NCBI GenBank assembly: GCA_016209605.1
Contig: JACQVS010000103.1
Span: forward strand, 1 to 38,350
Reading direction: 5' to 3'
Length of the DNA stretch: 38,350 nucleotides
Source of the DNA: Planctomycetota bacterium
GTDB lineage: Bacteria; Planctomycetota; UBA8108; JACQVS01
Under the pieces are notes generated by a model that was given only the letters and a program-made list of their open reading frames with translations, did no database searches and was not told where the DNA came from. Below are positions 1-7,077 of this stretch, piece by piece. Both the position numbers and the translations under genes were made by a program. Numbering within the stretch: position 1 is the first letter of the stretch; each line of letters opens with the position of its first letter.

Positions 1-105
1 GTCCACATCCCCAGCCACAGCGGCGCATTGGCAAAGATGATCGTATTCCTCTTCGGGAATCACCACGAACCTCTTCCCCTGCAACTCGATCGTGCCTGTC
101 ACCAT
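1..105 (-). CDS. Antitoxin of a RelE/ParE-type pair (partial, cut by window edge)
   Basis: Only the first 35 codons are visible; the protein begins MVTGTIELQGKRFVVIPEEE and continues off the left edge. The start lies 3 bases after the toxin stop codon, so the two are almost certainly co-transcribed with the toxin first. The opening strand plus an acidic P-E-E-E-Y/F-D stretch is typical of small antitoxins that bind ParE/RelE toxins (Phd/YefM-like or similar), which usually neutralise the toxin and repress the operon. The antitoxin family cannot be fixed from this fragment; the call rests mainly on the position beside the toxin. Confidence 0.6.
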   Translation of the reverse strand, partial: MVTGTIELQGKRFVVIPEEEYDHLCQCAAVAGDVD

Positions 106-108
106 GCT

Positions 109-366
109 TCAGTCCTCATAAAATCCATCGCGATGTCCGATTTTCTCCACGATCAGGCTTTGACCTTCCAATCGAAATTGGACCCCGTAGTCTCCTGTTC
201 GGATCCTGAAATGGCCAGCCTGACGGCCACGGAGGGCCTTGACACCACTGACCCTCGGCCAGTTCTCGAGACGCTCGATCGCCTTCTGTATCCTGGAGTA
301 GATCGGCTGGTCGAGTCTTCCAGCCTGTTCCAGGGCCTCCGGCGTGATCTTGACCGATACCGCCAT
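109..366 (-). CDS. RelE/ParE-superfamily toxin
   Basis: This 85-residue protein has the usual length and fold signature of RelE/ParE toxins: an N-terminal V-K-I-T-P strand, two helices (about residues 9-40), then the hairpin G-H-F-R-I-R-T-G-D-Y-G-V-Q-F-R (about 51-65) and the terminal I-G-H-R-D-G-F-Y segment. In the family these proteins are either mRNA interferases acting at the ribosome (RelE) or gyrase poisons (ParE); the sequence alone does not decide which. The toxin precedes its antitoxin, opposite to the classical relBE order and as in higBA-like loci. A good sigma-70 promoter ends only a few bases before the ATG, and no Shine-Dalgarno is visible, so the message may be nearly leaderless. 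Next to it lies a ruined recombinase, which suggests an accessory patch. Confidence 0.82.
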   Translation of the reverse strand: MAVSVKITPEALEQAGRLDQPIYSRIQKAIERLENWPRVSGVKALRGRQAGHFRIRTGDYGVQFRLEGQSLIVEKIGHRDGFYED

Positions 367-375
367 ATCATGAGC

Positions 376-405
376 AGATTATTCCATCATAGGTTTGGAA
401 GTCAA
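376..405 (-). promoter_or_regulatory. Sigma-70-type promoter of the toxin-antitoxin pair
   Basis: On the minus strand, TTGACT is followed after 18 bases by TAATCT. The predicted start of transcription falls about 3-5 bases before the toxin ATG at 366, leaving no room for a ribosome-binding site. Confidence 0.5.
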
Positions 406-545
406 TATGATTGATTTATGTTTTTCACGATCTTCCAGCGAATTCTCCTGGTGACTTTTCTCGGGAAATCGCTGATAGGGCGGGTTGGAAGCGAGGTTTG
501 ATTTGGGTGCACCTCACACGGGAAAAACGATGGAAGGAGGAAAGC

Positions 546-816
546 ATGGAAGCTAAGAAGACGCCTGCTCTCTACCAGAAGAGGGATGGGAAGTGGTACT
601 GCACGCTCTGGGGGAGACAGCGCTACCCGTGGCTCAAGAAGAGAGACCGGCTCATCTTCATCTTGATGCTTCATGCTGGCCTTCGAAGAATCGAGGCAGC
701 CCATCTCACGTGGCCGGACATTGACCTCCACCGCGCCTCCTGGTGGTCAGGGGGTGTTTTCTCGATTTCACCAAGAGCCATCGCGTCGATGCGGCGGAGA
801 AATAAATGGCGAGTTC
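546..816 (+). pseudogene. Decayed tyrosine recombinase (integrase) remnant
   Basis: A good ribosome-binding site (aaggagg) precedes ATG 546. The protein opens with a short stretch resembling integrase N-terminal domains (L-Y-Q-K-R-D-G-K-W-Y). It then jumps directly into the catalytic-domain start: R-D-R-L-I-F-I-L-M-L-H-A-G-L-R-R-I-E-A-A-H-L-T-W-P-D-I-D-L, which contains the box I arginine context. About 100 residues that normally separate these parts are missing. After D-I-D-L-H-R the frame loses all similarity, and no box II (HxxR) or catalytic tyrosine is found downstream. I read this as an internally deleted and frameshifted relic. The 3' boundary is approximate. Confidence 0.6.
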
Positions 817-1041
817 GGCGTTCTACCGAGGCCCCGCAGATGGCCGACGGCCAATTCCCCCTGGACCGCCAATTCGCGCTGGACGGGCCGGCCCCTTGAC
901 CTTCGGCCGCCTGGAAAAGAGTTGATCCCTTCCCGCGCTCCCTTTGGTAAAATCGGGCGCTTTGAATCCGGCCGCTTGTGCGGGTATGCCGCCGGCGCCG
1001 CCTGGAAACGTGCTGCATCTTTATTGGATTGAACCGTTTTT
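817..1041. other. Non-coding stretch with a short tandem repeat
   Basis: No convincing gene is seen between the recombinase relic and the permease. Two adjacent 18-base copies (850-867 and 868-885, starting gccaattc and ending ctggac plus one base) differ at three positions. A TAAAAT near 950 could be a -10 element for the permease, but no well-spaced -35 accompanies it. Confidence 0.45.
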
Positions 1042-2808
1042 ATGGAAACTGGCGCCTGGGTGACCGTGGGGGTGGTGGCTTCGATCCTGGGCCTCATGGC
1101 CTTCACCCGATTTGACGCCGATCTCATCCTCCTGGGCGGGCTCATCTTCCTCCTCGTCACGGGGGTTCTCGATCCCAAGCACGCTCTCGAAGGCTTTGCC
1201 AACGAGGGCGTCATCACCGTCGCCGTTCTTTACATCGTCGTCGCCGGCCTGCGCGACACCGGGGTGATCAGCTACCTGGCGCAGCGCTTTTTGGGCTGGC
1301 CCAAAACCGTCGCTGGCGCACAGCTCCGCATCATGTTTCCGGTCATCTCCATGAGCGCCTTCGTCAACAACACCCCGGTGGTCGCCATGTGGCTGCCGGT
1401 GATCGACGAGTGGTGCAAAAAGTTCCGCCTGCCGGCCTCGAAGTTGATGATTCCCCTGAGCTACGCCGCCATCCTCGGCGGCTGCTGCACCCTCATCGGC
1501 ACCAGCACCAACCTCATCGTCAACGGCCTCTTGATCGCCTCCGGCCAACCGGGCTTGAAGATGTTCGACCTCATCTGGGTCGGCCTGCCCTGCGCCGCCG
1601 CCGGCGTGCTCTACCTCCTCTTCTTCAGCCGCTGGCTGCTCCCCGACCGCCGGCCGGCCATGAGCCGCCTTTCCGATCCGCGCGAGTACACCACGGAGAT
1701 GCTGGTCGAGCCGGGAGGCCCGCTCATCGGCATGACCATCGAAGCGGCCGGCCTGCGCCACCTGCCGGGGATGTACCTCATGGAAATCGACCGCGACGAT
1801 CAGGTCCTGGCGGCGGTGTCGTCGCAGGAGCGCCTCAAGGCCAACGATCGTCTGGTGTTCGTCGGCATCGTCGAGTCGGTGGTGGACCTGCAGAAGATCC
1901 GCGGCCTCAAGCCGGCCACCGAGCAAATCTTCAAGCTCGATATCCAGAGCGCCCAGCGGACCCTCATCGAAGCGGTGGTCTCGAACACCTGCCCGCTCAT
2001 CGGCATCACCATCCGCGAGGGGCGCTTCCGCACCGTCTACAATGCCGCCGTGATCGCGGTGGCGCGGAACGGCGAGCGCATCCGCAAGAAGATCGGCGAC
2101 ATCGTCCTCGTGCCGGGCGACACCCTGCTCCTCGAAGCCCATCCCTCCTTCGTCACCCAGCAGCGCAACTCCCGCGACTTTTACCTGGTGAGCCGCGTGG
2201 AGGACTACGTGGCGCCGCGGCACGAGCAGATCTGGATGGCGGGAGGCATTTTCTTCCTCATGGTCCTGGCCGCCAGCTTCGGCTGGCCGATGCTCAACGC
2301 CGCCTTCCTGGCGGCCGCCCTCATGGTGCTCACCCGCTGCCTGGGCTCGCCGCCCTGGCAAAGCATCGACTGGCGGGTGGTGGCGGCCATCGCCGCCTCG
2401 GTCGGCATCGGGCGCGCCCTGGAGGTCACCGGCGCCGCCAGGGTGATCGCCGGCGGGCTGGTCGGCATGGGCGGGGGGAGCCCACTTTTGACCCTGGCCT
2501 TGATTTACGCCGTCACCCTGCTTTTCACCGAGCTGATGAGCAACAACGCCGCCGCGGTCCTGATCTTCCCCATCGCCATGGCCGCCGCCCGCACGCTCAA
2601 CGCCGACCTCATGCCGTTCGTGATTGCCCTGATGATGGCGGCCTCCTTCGGCTTCGCCACGCCCTTGGGTTACCAGACCCATCTCATGGTTTACGGGCCG
2701 GGCGGTTACCGTTTCGCCGATTTCCTGAAAGTCGGCCTTCCTCTTGATCTGCTCCTGGGCGTCGTGACGGTTGCGGTCACCCCACATGTCTGGCAGATAA
2801 ATCAATAG
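1042..2808 (+). CDS. SLC13/DASS-family permease with two internal TrkA-C (RCK_C) domains
   Basis: This 588-residue inner-membrane protein probably imports or exchanges an anion such as sulfate, a dicarboxylate or a related ion. Hydrophobic helices fill about residues 5-205 and 400-588. The first half carries N-N-T-P-V-V-A-M (about 112-119) and G-T-S-T-N-L-I-V-N-G (about 154-163); the second half carries the mirrored M-S-N-N-A-A-A-V-L motif. These paired SNT-type loops are the DASS substrate and Na+ sites. Between the halves are two soluble TrkA-C-like domains (about 211-290 and 305-395), which in this family probably sense a ligand. Substrate cannot be told from sequence. The gene stands alone, lacks a clear ribosome-binding site, and converges with the next gene. 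Confidence 0.88.
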   Translation: METGAWVTVGVVASILGLMAFTRFDADLILLGGLIFLLVTGVLDPKHALEGFANEGVITVAVLYIVVAGLRDTGVISYLAQRFLGWPKTVAGAQLRIMFPVISMSAFVNNTPVVAMWLPVIDEWCKKFRLPASKLMIPLSYAAILGGCCTLIGTSTNLIVNGLLIASGQPGLKMFDLIWVGLPCAAAGVLYLLFFSRWLLPDRRPAMSRLSDPREYTTEMLVEPGGPLIGMTIEAAGLRHLPGMYLMEIDRDDQVLAAVSSQERLKANDRLVFVGIVESVVDLQKIRGLKPATEQIFKLDIQSAQRTLIEAVVSNTCPLIGITIREGRFRTVYNAAVIAVARNGERIRKKIGDIVLVPGDTLLLEAHPSFVTQQRNSRDFYLVSRVEDYVAPRHEQIWMAGGIFFLMVLAASFGWPMLNAAFLAAALMVLTRCLGSPPWQSIDWRVVAAIAASVGIGRALEVTGAARVIAGGLVGMGGGSPLLTLALIYAVTLLFTELMSNNAAAVLIFPIAMAAARTLNADLMPFVIALMMAASFGFATPLGYQTHLMVYGPGGYRFADFLKVGLPLDLLLGVVTVAVTPHVWQINQ

Positions 2809-2842
2809 ACGATTGTTGCTGGCATAAATGGTATTGAACCCG

Positions 2843-3766
2843 TTAGAACGGGAAGGCCGCTTCGAAAAAGATCATGTGGGCGATGGTGCTGCTGTCTGGA
2901 AACTCCGCTCGCCGGTTGGCTCCTTGGAAGAAGACCGTGATCCTTTTATCGAACAGCTCCTGGTGGAGGAAGCGGTAGCCGAGGCGCAGCTCGATGGAGG
3001 GCGCGAACTGGGAGACGACGCCCGCCTCCACGGTCCCCTGGACGCTGGCGGTGTCGAATTGGAAGTCATTTTTGCTCACCTCCGGCTCCAGGCTGTCGTT
3101 CATGACGCTGGCGTAACCGCCTCCCGCCCGGCCGCGGATGAAGGCCGCGGCGAGGTGCCGCGGGCCCAGCTCCAGCTCCAGGGTGAACTCGGCGCCCAGC
3201 ATGTCGAAGGTCTCTTCGACCTCCCCCCCGTTGAAGGTCGGCGGGCTTTGCGTGAAATCGAAGAAGTCATCCCGGAGGAAGCGTTGCCGCCGGTAATATG
3301 CGGCGATGCCGCCGTCGAAGCGGATGATTTTTTGCAACTCCGGCAAGAGCGAAGGGAGGCGGGCGCGGTTCCAGGTCGAGGCGCGGTAGCCGATGGAAAA
3401 ATTGAACCGGCTCACCTCCAGGTCGTTCTCCTGGACCAGAATCCCGTCATCGCGCCAGCGCTCGGCGCCGTTGTCGGTCTGGAGGAAGTCGAAGTCGATG
3501 GCGAGGCCGTGATGGCCGGAGAAGATGAACTCGATGCCGATGCCGGTTTCAAAGGCCGGCTCCTCGAAGTGCGATTTGAGACCGGGGAAGAGTTCGGAGT
3601 CGTGCTCCTGGTAGCGCAGCTCGCCGGCGGCGAAGGAAATCGTCGGCAATACGACCACGGGAAAGGCCGGGACGAAGGGCTCCACCTCCATCTGGGCCAG
3701 CGCCGCGCTCTCCATTCCAAGCCCGCAAAATGAACTGGTAAGAAGCAGGAAATTGAGCGTTTTCAT
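2843..3766 (-). CDS. Secreted outer-membrane beta-barrel-like protein, function unknown
   Basis: The 307-residue product begins with a clear Sec signal peptide (M-K-T-L-N-F-L-L-L-T-S-S, cleavage probably after A-L-A-Q near residue 25). The rest alternates polar and hydrophobic residues with many aromatic-ended strands (I-G-I-E-F-I-F-S, L-A-I-D-F-D-F-L, F-T-L-E-L-E-L-G). It ends F-F-E-A-A-F-P-F, a terminal phenylalanine as recognised by the BAM machinery. I infer an outer-membrane barrel of about 12-14 strands. No family was recognised. It is transcribed alone, divergently from the glycosyltransferase operon, with an 80-base leader that contains a strong hairpin. Confidence 0.68.
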   Translation of the reverse strand: MKTLNFLLLTSSFCGLGMESAALAQMEVEPFVPAFPVVVLPTISFAAGELRYQEHDSELFPGLKSHFEEPAFETGIGIEFIFSGHHGLAIDFDFLQTDNGAERWRDDGILVQENDLEVSRFNFSIGYRASTWNRARLPSLLPELQKIIRFDGGIAAYYRRQRFLRDDFFDFTQSPPTFNGGEVEETFDMLGAEFTLELELGPRHLAAAFIRGRAGGGYASVMNDSLEPEVSKNDFQFDTASVQGTVEAGVVSQFAPSIELRLGYRFLHQELFDKRITVFFQGANRRAEFPDSSTIAHMIFFEAAFPF

Positions 3767-3789
3767 TATTTTTCAAAGCCAAAGTCTCT

Positions 3790-3829
3790 CGAACTTTTCG
3801 AGCGCCGAAGAAGGCGCTCGAAAAGTTCG
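3790..3829. repeat. Perfect 17-bp inverted repeat (hairpin) between divergent genes
   Basis: Arms 3790-3806 (CGAACTTTTCGAGCGCC) and 3813-3829 are exact reverse complements around a 6-base loop GAAGAA. There is no T-run on either side, so it is not a standard terminator. It lies in the predicted 5' leader of the barrel-protein gene. Confidence 0.8.
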
Positions 3830-3840
3830 GGAGACCAGTT

Positions 3841-3866
3841 TATACTTGTGCTCCGCCGCAAGTATA
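3841..3866. repeat. Inverted repeat tatacttg/caagtata near divergent promoters
   Basis: Eight-base arms at 3841-3848 and 3859-3866 flank a 10-base spacer. The right arm overlaps the candidate -10 for the minus-strand gene, so a regulator binding here could control both directions. This is inference from position only. Confidence 0.4.
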
Positions 3867-3888
3867 GTTAATTATTACCCATTGTGAA
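3861..3888 (-). promoter_or_regulatory. Candidate promoter for the barrel-protein gene
   Basis: On the minus strand TTCACA is followed after 16 bases by TATACT. The -35 overlaps the start of the divergent glycosyltransferase gene. Confidence 0.42.
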
Positions 3889-4852
3889 CCGTTCAGCCGA
3901 GGCTCCACCGAAGGTCTGGGCCGGCTTGTCGGCCTGCATCATCTCCTTCAACGAAGAAGAGAACATTGCCGCCTGCATCGATTCGGTGGCCTGGTGCGAT
4001 GAAGTGGTGGTGATCGACTCCTTCAGCCAGGACCGCACCGCCGAGATCGCCCGGGGGCGCGGCGCCAAGGTCATCCAGAGGAAGTGGGCCGGCCACGTCG
4101 CCCAGAAAAATGTGGCCCTCGATGCGGCCGCCCACGACTGGGTGCTGTCCCTGGACTGCGACGAGCGGGTCACTCCCAAGCTGCGGCAGGAGATCGGGGC
4201 CATCTTGAGCTCGCCCCGGAAACACGATGGCTATTACATCTCCCGAAAGCTGTTTTACCTGGGCCGCTGGCTGGAGCACGGCGGCTGGTTTCCGGAGTGG
4301 CGGCTGCGCCTCTTCCGCAAGTCCCTCGGGCGCTGGGCGGGGATGGATCCCCACGACACCGTCGAGATGCGGGAGGGGGCGAGCACCGGGAAAATACAGC
4401 CCCGCGCGGCCGGGGAGCGGAGCGGCGGCATCGAGGACGCGGTGATCCTGCACTGCTCCTTCCGCGACCTTTCCCATCAGCTCAAGGTGCTCGACCGCTA
4501 CAGCGAGATCCAGGCCGGGGAGCTCTCCCACACTGGAAAGCGCGCCGTCACCGCGGCGGACCTCATCCTCCGGCCGTGCTGGCGGTTCCTGCTCACTTAC
4601 CTCTTGAAGGGCGGCTTCCTCGATGGGGCCTCGGGCTACCACATGGCGGTCAATCACGCCTATGCCGCGTACATGAAGTATGCCAAGCTGTGGGAAATCC
4701 AGCGGGGCCTGGCCAAGGTCCGGGCCAAGGAGGAAATGGTGCCGTCCTTGAGCCAGAAGCCCCAATCTGAATCCCATTCTGAATCTCAGTCTGAATCCCA
4801 GCTTGAACCCCAGCCTGAACCTGGGGCTGAACCGAAGGTGGGGATTTCATGA
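3884..4852 (+). CDS. Family 2 glycosyltransferase, LPS-core type (WaaE/KdtX-like)
   Basis: The protein is about 322 residues from a GTG start. The GT-A nucleotide-sugar domain opens at once with L-S-A-C-I-I-S-F-N-E-E-E-N-I (about 10-23), followed by V-V-V-I-D-S-F-S-Q-D-R-T (about 42-53). D-W-V-L-S-L-D-C-D-E-R-V-T (about 86-98) holds the metal-binding D-x-D-type site. This arrangement is typical of beta-glycosyltransferases that add a sugar to the inner core of lipopolysaccharide at the cytoplasmic membrane. The C-terminus is unusual: six copies of a 12-base unit give a Ser/Pro/Gln/Glu-rich tail. Its TGA overlaps the next ATG (ATGA), so translation is coupled to the rest of the glycan operon. 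Donor and acceptor sugars cannot be read from the sequence. Confidence 0.85.
   Translation: MNRSAEAPPKVWAGLSACIISFNEEENIAACIDSVAWCDEVVVIDSFSQDRTAEIARGRGAKVIQRKWAGHVAQKNVALDAAAHDWVLSLDCDERVTPKLRQEIGAILSSPRKHDGYYISRKLFYLGRWLEHGGWFPEWRLRLFRKSLGRWAGMDPHDTVEMREGASTGKIQPRAAGERSGGIEDAVILHCSFRDLSHQLKVLDRYSEIQAGELSHTGKRAVTAADLILRPCWRFLLTYLLKGGFLDGASGYHMAVNHAYAAYMKYAKLWEIQRGLAKVRAKEEMVPSLSQKPQSESHSESQSESQLEPQPEPGAEPKVGIS
4766..4837 (+). repeat. 12-bp tandem repeat encoding a charged tetrapeptide tail
   Basis: Six units start at 4766, 4778, 4790, 4802, 4814 and 4826. Every unit has GAA (Glu) as its second codon; the first three are S-E-S-H/Q and the later ones drift to L/P/A-E-P-x. It is in frame at the end of the glycosyltransferase. 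Confidence 0.8.
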
Positions 4853-7077
4853 CTTCGGCGGCAGCCAGCGCCAGCATCTCCGACGCGGCGGCCGCGGAAA
4901 CCGTCGCTCCGGAGCTGTCGGTGGTGGTGGTCAACTGGAACGCCGGCGAGGCGGTGACCGACTGCCTGATGGGGCTGCGAGCGGCCTCGGAGCATCTGCG
5001 GCTGCAAGTGATCGTGGTTGACAACGCTTCGACGGACGGCAGCCGCGAGCGCTTGGCCGCGGAATTTCCGGAGTGCCAGCTCCTCGCCAACCAGCGCAAC
5101 GCCGGATTCGCCCGCGCCAACAACCAGGCCTTCCCCCACTGCCGCGGCCGCTACCTCCTCCTCCTCAACCCCGACACGGTGGTGACGCATGAAGCCCTGC
5201 GCGGCCTCATCGACTTCATGGATCGATCCGCCGATGCCGGCGCCGCCGGGCTGCAGCTCTGCTATCCCGATGGCCGCCTGCAGAACTCCTACGACAGCTT
5301 TCCATCCCTGGCCACGGAGCTGCTCTCGAAGCATCTCCTGCGGATCCTCTTTCCCGGCAAGTTCCCCTCCAAGCGTATAATCCCCGATCGCCCGGTTCCG
5401 GTCGACCTGGTGATCGGCGCCTGCCTCATCATCCGGGCGCCTCTCTTCCGCCAATTAGGCGGGTTCGATGAAAACTATTTCCTCTTCGTCGAGGAGACCG
5501 ACCTCTGCAAGCGGGTCTGGAATGCCGGCTGGAAAGTCTACCATCTGCCGCACCTGAAGATCTGCCACAGCTACCACCCCTCCAAGGCGCAGGCCCCGGC
5601 CCATGCCCACATCGAGTCGTGGCGCTCCGGATACTACTATTTCAAGAAGCATCGCCACCCGCTGCTGGCGATCCTCTACCGCGTCCTGAAGACTTTGAAG
5701 CTGCTCTCCATCAGCTTCCCGCTCATCCTTTTCGCCCAGCTCTTCACCCTCGGAAGGGTGCAGCGCTACCGGCGGCGTTTGATGATCCGCCGGCTGCTCT
5801 CGGCCTGGCATCTCCTCGGCTGCCCGCGCTCCTGGGGGATGCGCCAGGTGAGCGGCTTCCGGGACTACGAGCGCTCCTTCTCCAAGGCGGCTGGCCGCTC
5901 CAGCGAGACCATCATCCCCCGCCTGGCGGGCCGGCGCTTGAAAGAAATCCTGGAGGATCCGCGGCCGCTGCTTTCCGGAGGTGTCTCCGGAGTGGAAGTT
6001 TTGAAGAAAGGCCGGTTCAAGACCAGCTATCGCATCGCGATCGTGGAGACGGCGCCGCTTTTGCTCACCCTTTATCGCCCGCGCCACCGCTTCACCACGC
6101 TGGCGGGGCTGGTGCGGGTTCCCGAGGGCATCGGCGAGTTCGAGAAAGCCATTCTGGCCGCCGAGCGCGGCATTCCCGTCATCCCGCCCGCCGGCGCGGG
6201 GGCTTTATACCGCTGGGGTCTCGAAAGCTTCTCGTACATTGCCTACATGGAGGATCCCCGGCTGGTCAAGCTCCAGAGCCGCCTGTACGCCGATGCGGGA
6301 GCAAAACGCGATTCTTGCCGCCGCGCCTGGGTGGAAGCCTACGGCCGCTTCGTCCGCCGTCTCCACGAGGCCGGCGTGGACCAGTACGACCTCAATCCCG
6401 GCAACGCTTTGATCCGCGCCGAGGCCGATCCGGCGGGCGGCGGCGCGGCCGGGGACGAGATCCTGCTCGCCGATCTCGAGCGCGTCGAGCTGGAGAGGCC
6501 GCTCGATGAGGATCGGCGCCGGCGCGCCCTCGCCCGGCTCAACCGCCTCCGCGCCGGCCTCACCGCCGCCGACCGGCTGCGGTTCCTGAAAGCCTACCTG
6601 GGGGGCGGCGCCGACTGGAAGAGCTGGGCCTGCTCTATCCTCGATAGGATGCCAGCGCTGCGGGCAGCGGAGGGGGAGCGCGTCGCCCGCACGTGCGTGA
6701 CCGAGAACTGGCTGTTCGGCCGCTTTGCCGAGGAACTCCTCCTCAGGAGCGGGAAGAACGGCGGGTCGGCGGGTCGGCGGGTGAAAGTTCAGGGGCACTT
6801 CCGCCGGCGGGCCTATCCGTGGGAAGATCGCGTCTTCCTGGACCAGCAGTCGGTCCAGGAGCTGGCCCGGCGGACGATGGGCGGGGAAAAGCTGCCGGCG
6901 CCGCTCGAAGTCCGCGAGGTCGAGCGGTCACGCGGCCTGCGGGAATGGCGCGAGGCCAACCGGGCCTTCCAGAGCGGCCGGTCCGAGGCCATGCCGGTTC
7001 TCTACCTGCGCTCGGTGGGGCGGGACAGGATCGTTTTTCGAAGCGGGGCGAGCAGCTCGGAAAAAACGGACCCATGA
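4849..7077 (+). CDS. Fusion: GT2 glycosyltransferase plus LPS-kinase-like (InaA/WaaP) domain
   Basis: The 742-residue protein joins two domains. Residues about 22-330 are a rhamnosyltransferase-like GT2: L-S-V-V-V-V-N-W-N, V-V-D-N-A-S-T-D-G-S, N-A-G-F-A-R-A-N-N, L-L-N-P-D-T-V-V, and the acceptor-side G-G-F-D-E-N-Y-F-L-F-V-E-E-T-D-L. After a basic, partly hydrophobic linker (about 270-330), residues about 380-600 resemble lipopolysaccharide/APH-type kinases. These have a catalytic-loop motif Y-D-L-N-P-G-N (Asp514, Asn519) and a metal-binding Asp in L-L-A-D-L-E (Asp542). The conserved beta-strand lysine is not obvious (L-L-L-T-L-Y-R at that place), so kinase activity is uncertain. ATGA overlaps on both sides place it in the glycan operon. 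I infer transfer of a deoxy-hexose or similar sugar and possible phosphorylation of the same glycan. Confidence 0.82.
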   Translation: MTSAAASASISDAAAAETVAPELSVVVVNWNAGEAVTDCLMGLRAASEHLRLQVIVVDNASTDGSRERLAAEFPECQLLANQRNAGFARANNQAFPHCRGRYLLLLNPDTVVTHEALRGLIDFMDRSADAGAAGLQLCYPDGRLQNSYDSFPSLATELLSKHLLRILFPGKFPSKRIIPDRPVPVDLVIGACLIIRAPLFRQLGGFDENYFLFVEETDLCKRVWNAGWKVYHLPHLKICHSYHPSKAQAPAHAHIESWRSGYYYFKKHRHPLLAILYRVLKTLKLLSISFPLILFAQLFTLGRVQRYRRRLMIRRLLSAWHLLGCPRSWGMRQVSGFRDYERSFSKAAGRSSETIIPRLAGRRLKEILEDPRPLLSGGVSGVEVLKKGRFKTSYRIAIVETAPLLLTLYRPRHRFTTLAGLVRVPEGIGEFEKAILAAERGIPVIPPAGAGALYRWGLESFSYIAYMEDPRLVKLQSRLYADAGAKRDSCRRAWVEAYGRFVRRLHEAGVDQYDLNPGNALIRAEADPAGGGAAGDEILLADLERVELERPLDEDRRRRALARLNRLRAGLTAADRLRFLKAYLGGGADWKSWACSILDRMPALRAAEGERVARTCVTENWLFGRFAEELLLRSGKNGGSAGRRVKVQGHFRRRAYPWEDRVFLDQQSVQELARRTMGGEKLPAPLEVREVERSRGLREWREANRAFQSGRSEAMPVLYLRSVGRDRIVFRSGASSSEKTDP

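Noticed and set aside
1021..2805. Long minus-strand open frame opposite the permease
   Set aside because: It is the mirror of a high-GC gene: the product is His/Asp/Gly/Glu-rich without domains, while the plus strand encodes a clear SLC13-type permease.
2818..2860. cccgtt/aacggg inverted repeat between the convergent genes as a terminator
   Set aside because: The stem is short with a 2-base loop, includes the stop codon of the barrel gene and has no T-run.
6693..7073. Upstream extension of the GT4 gene
   Set aside because: The extra residues are Arg/Gly/Pro-rich and overlap the kinase-like domain of the previous gene; ATG 7074 gives the normal GT4 start with ATGA coupling.
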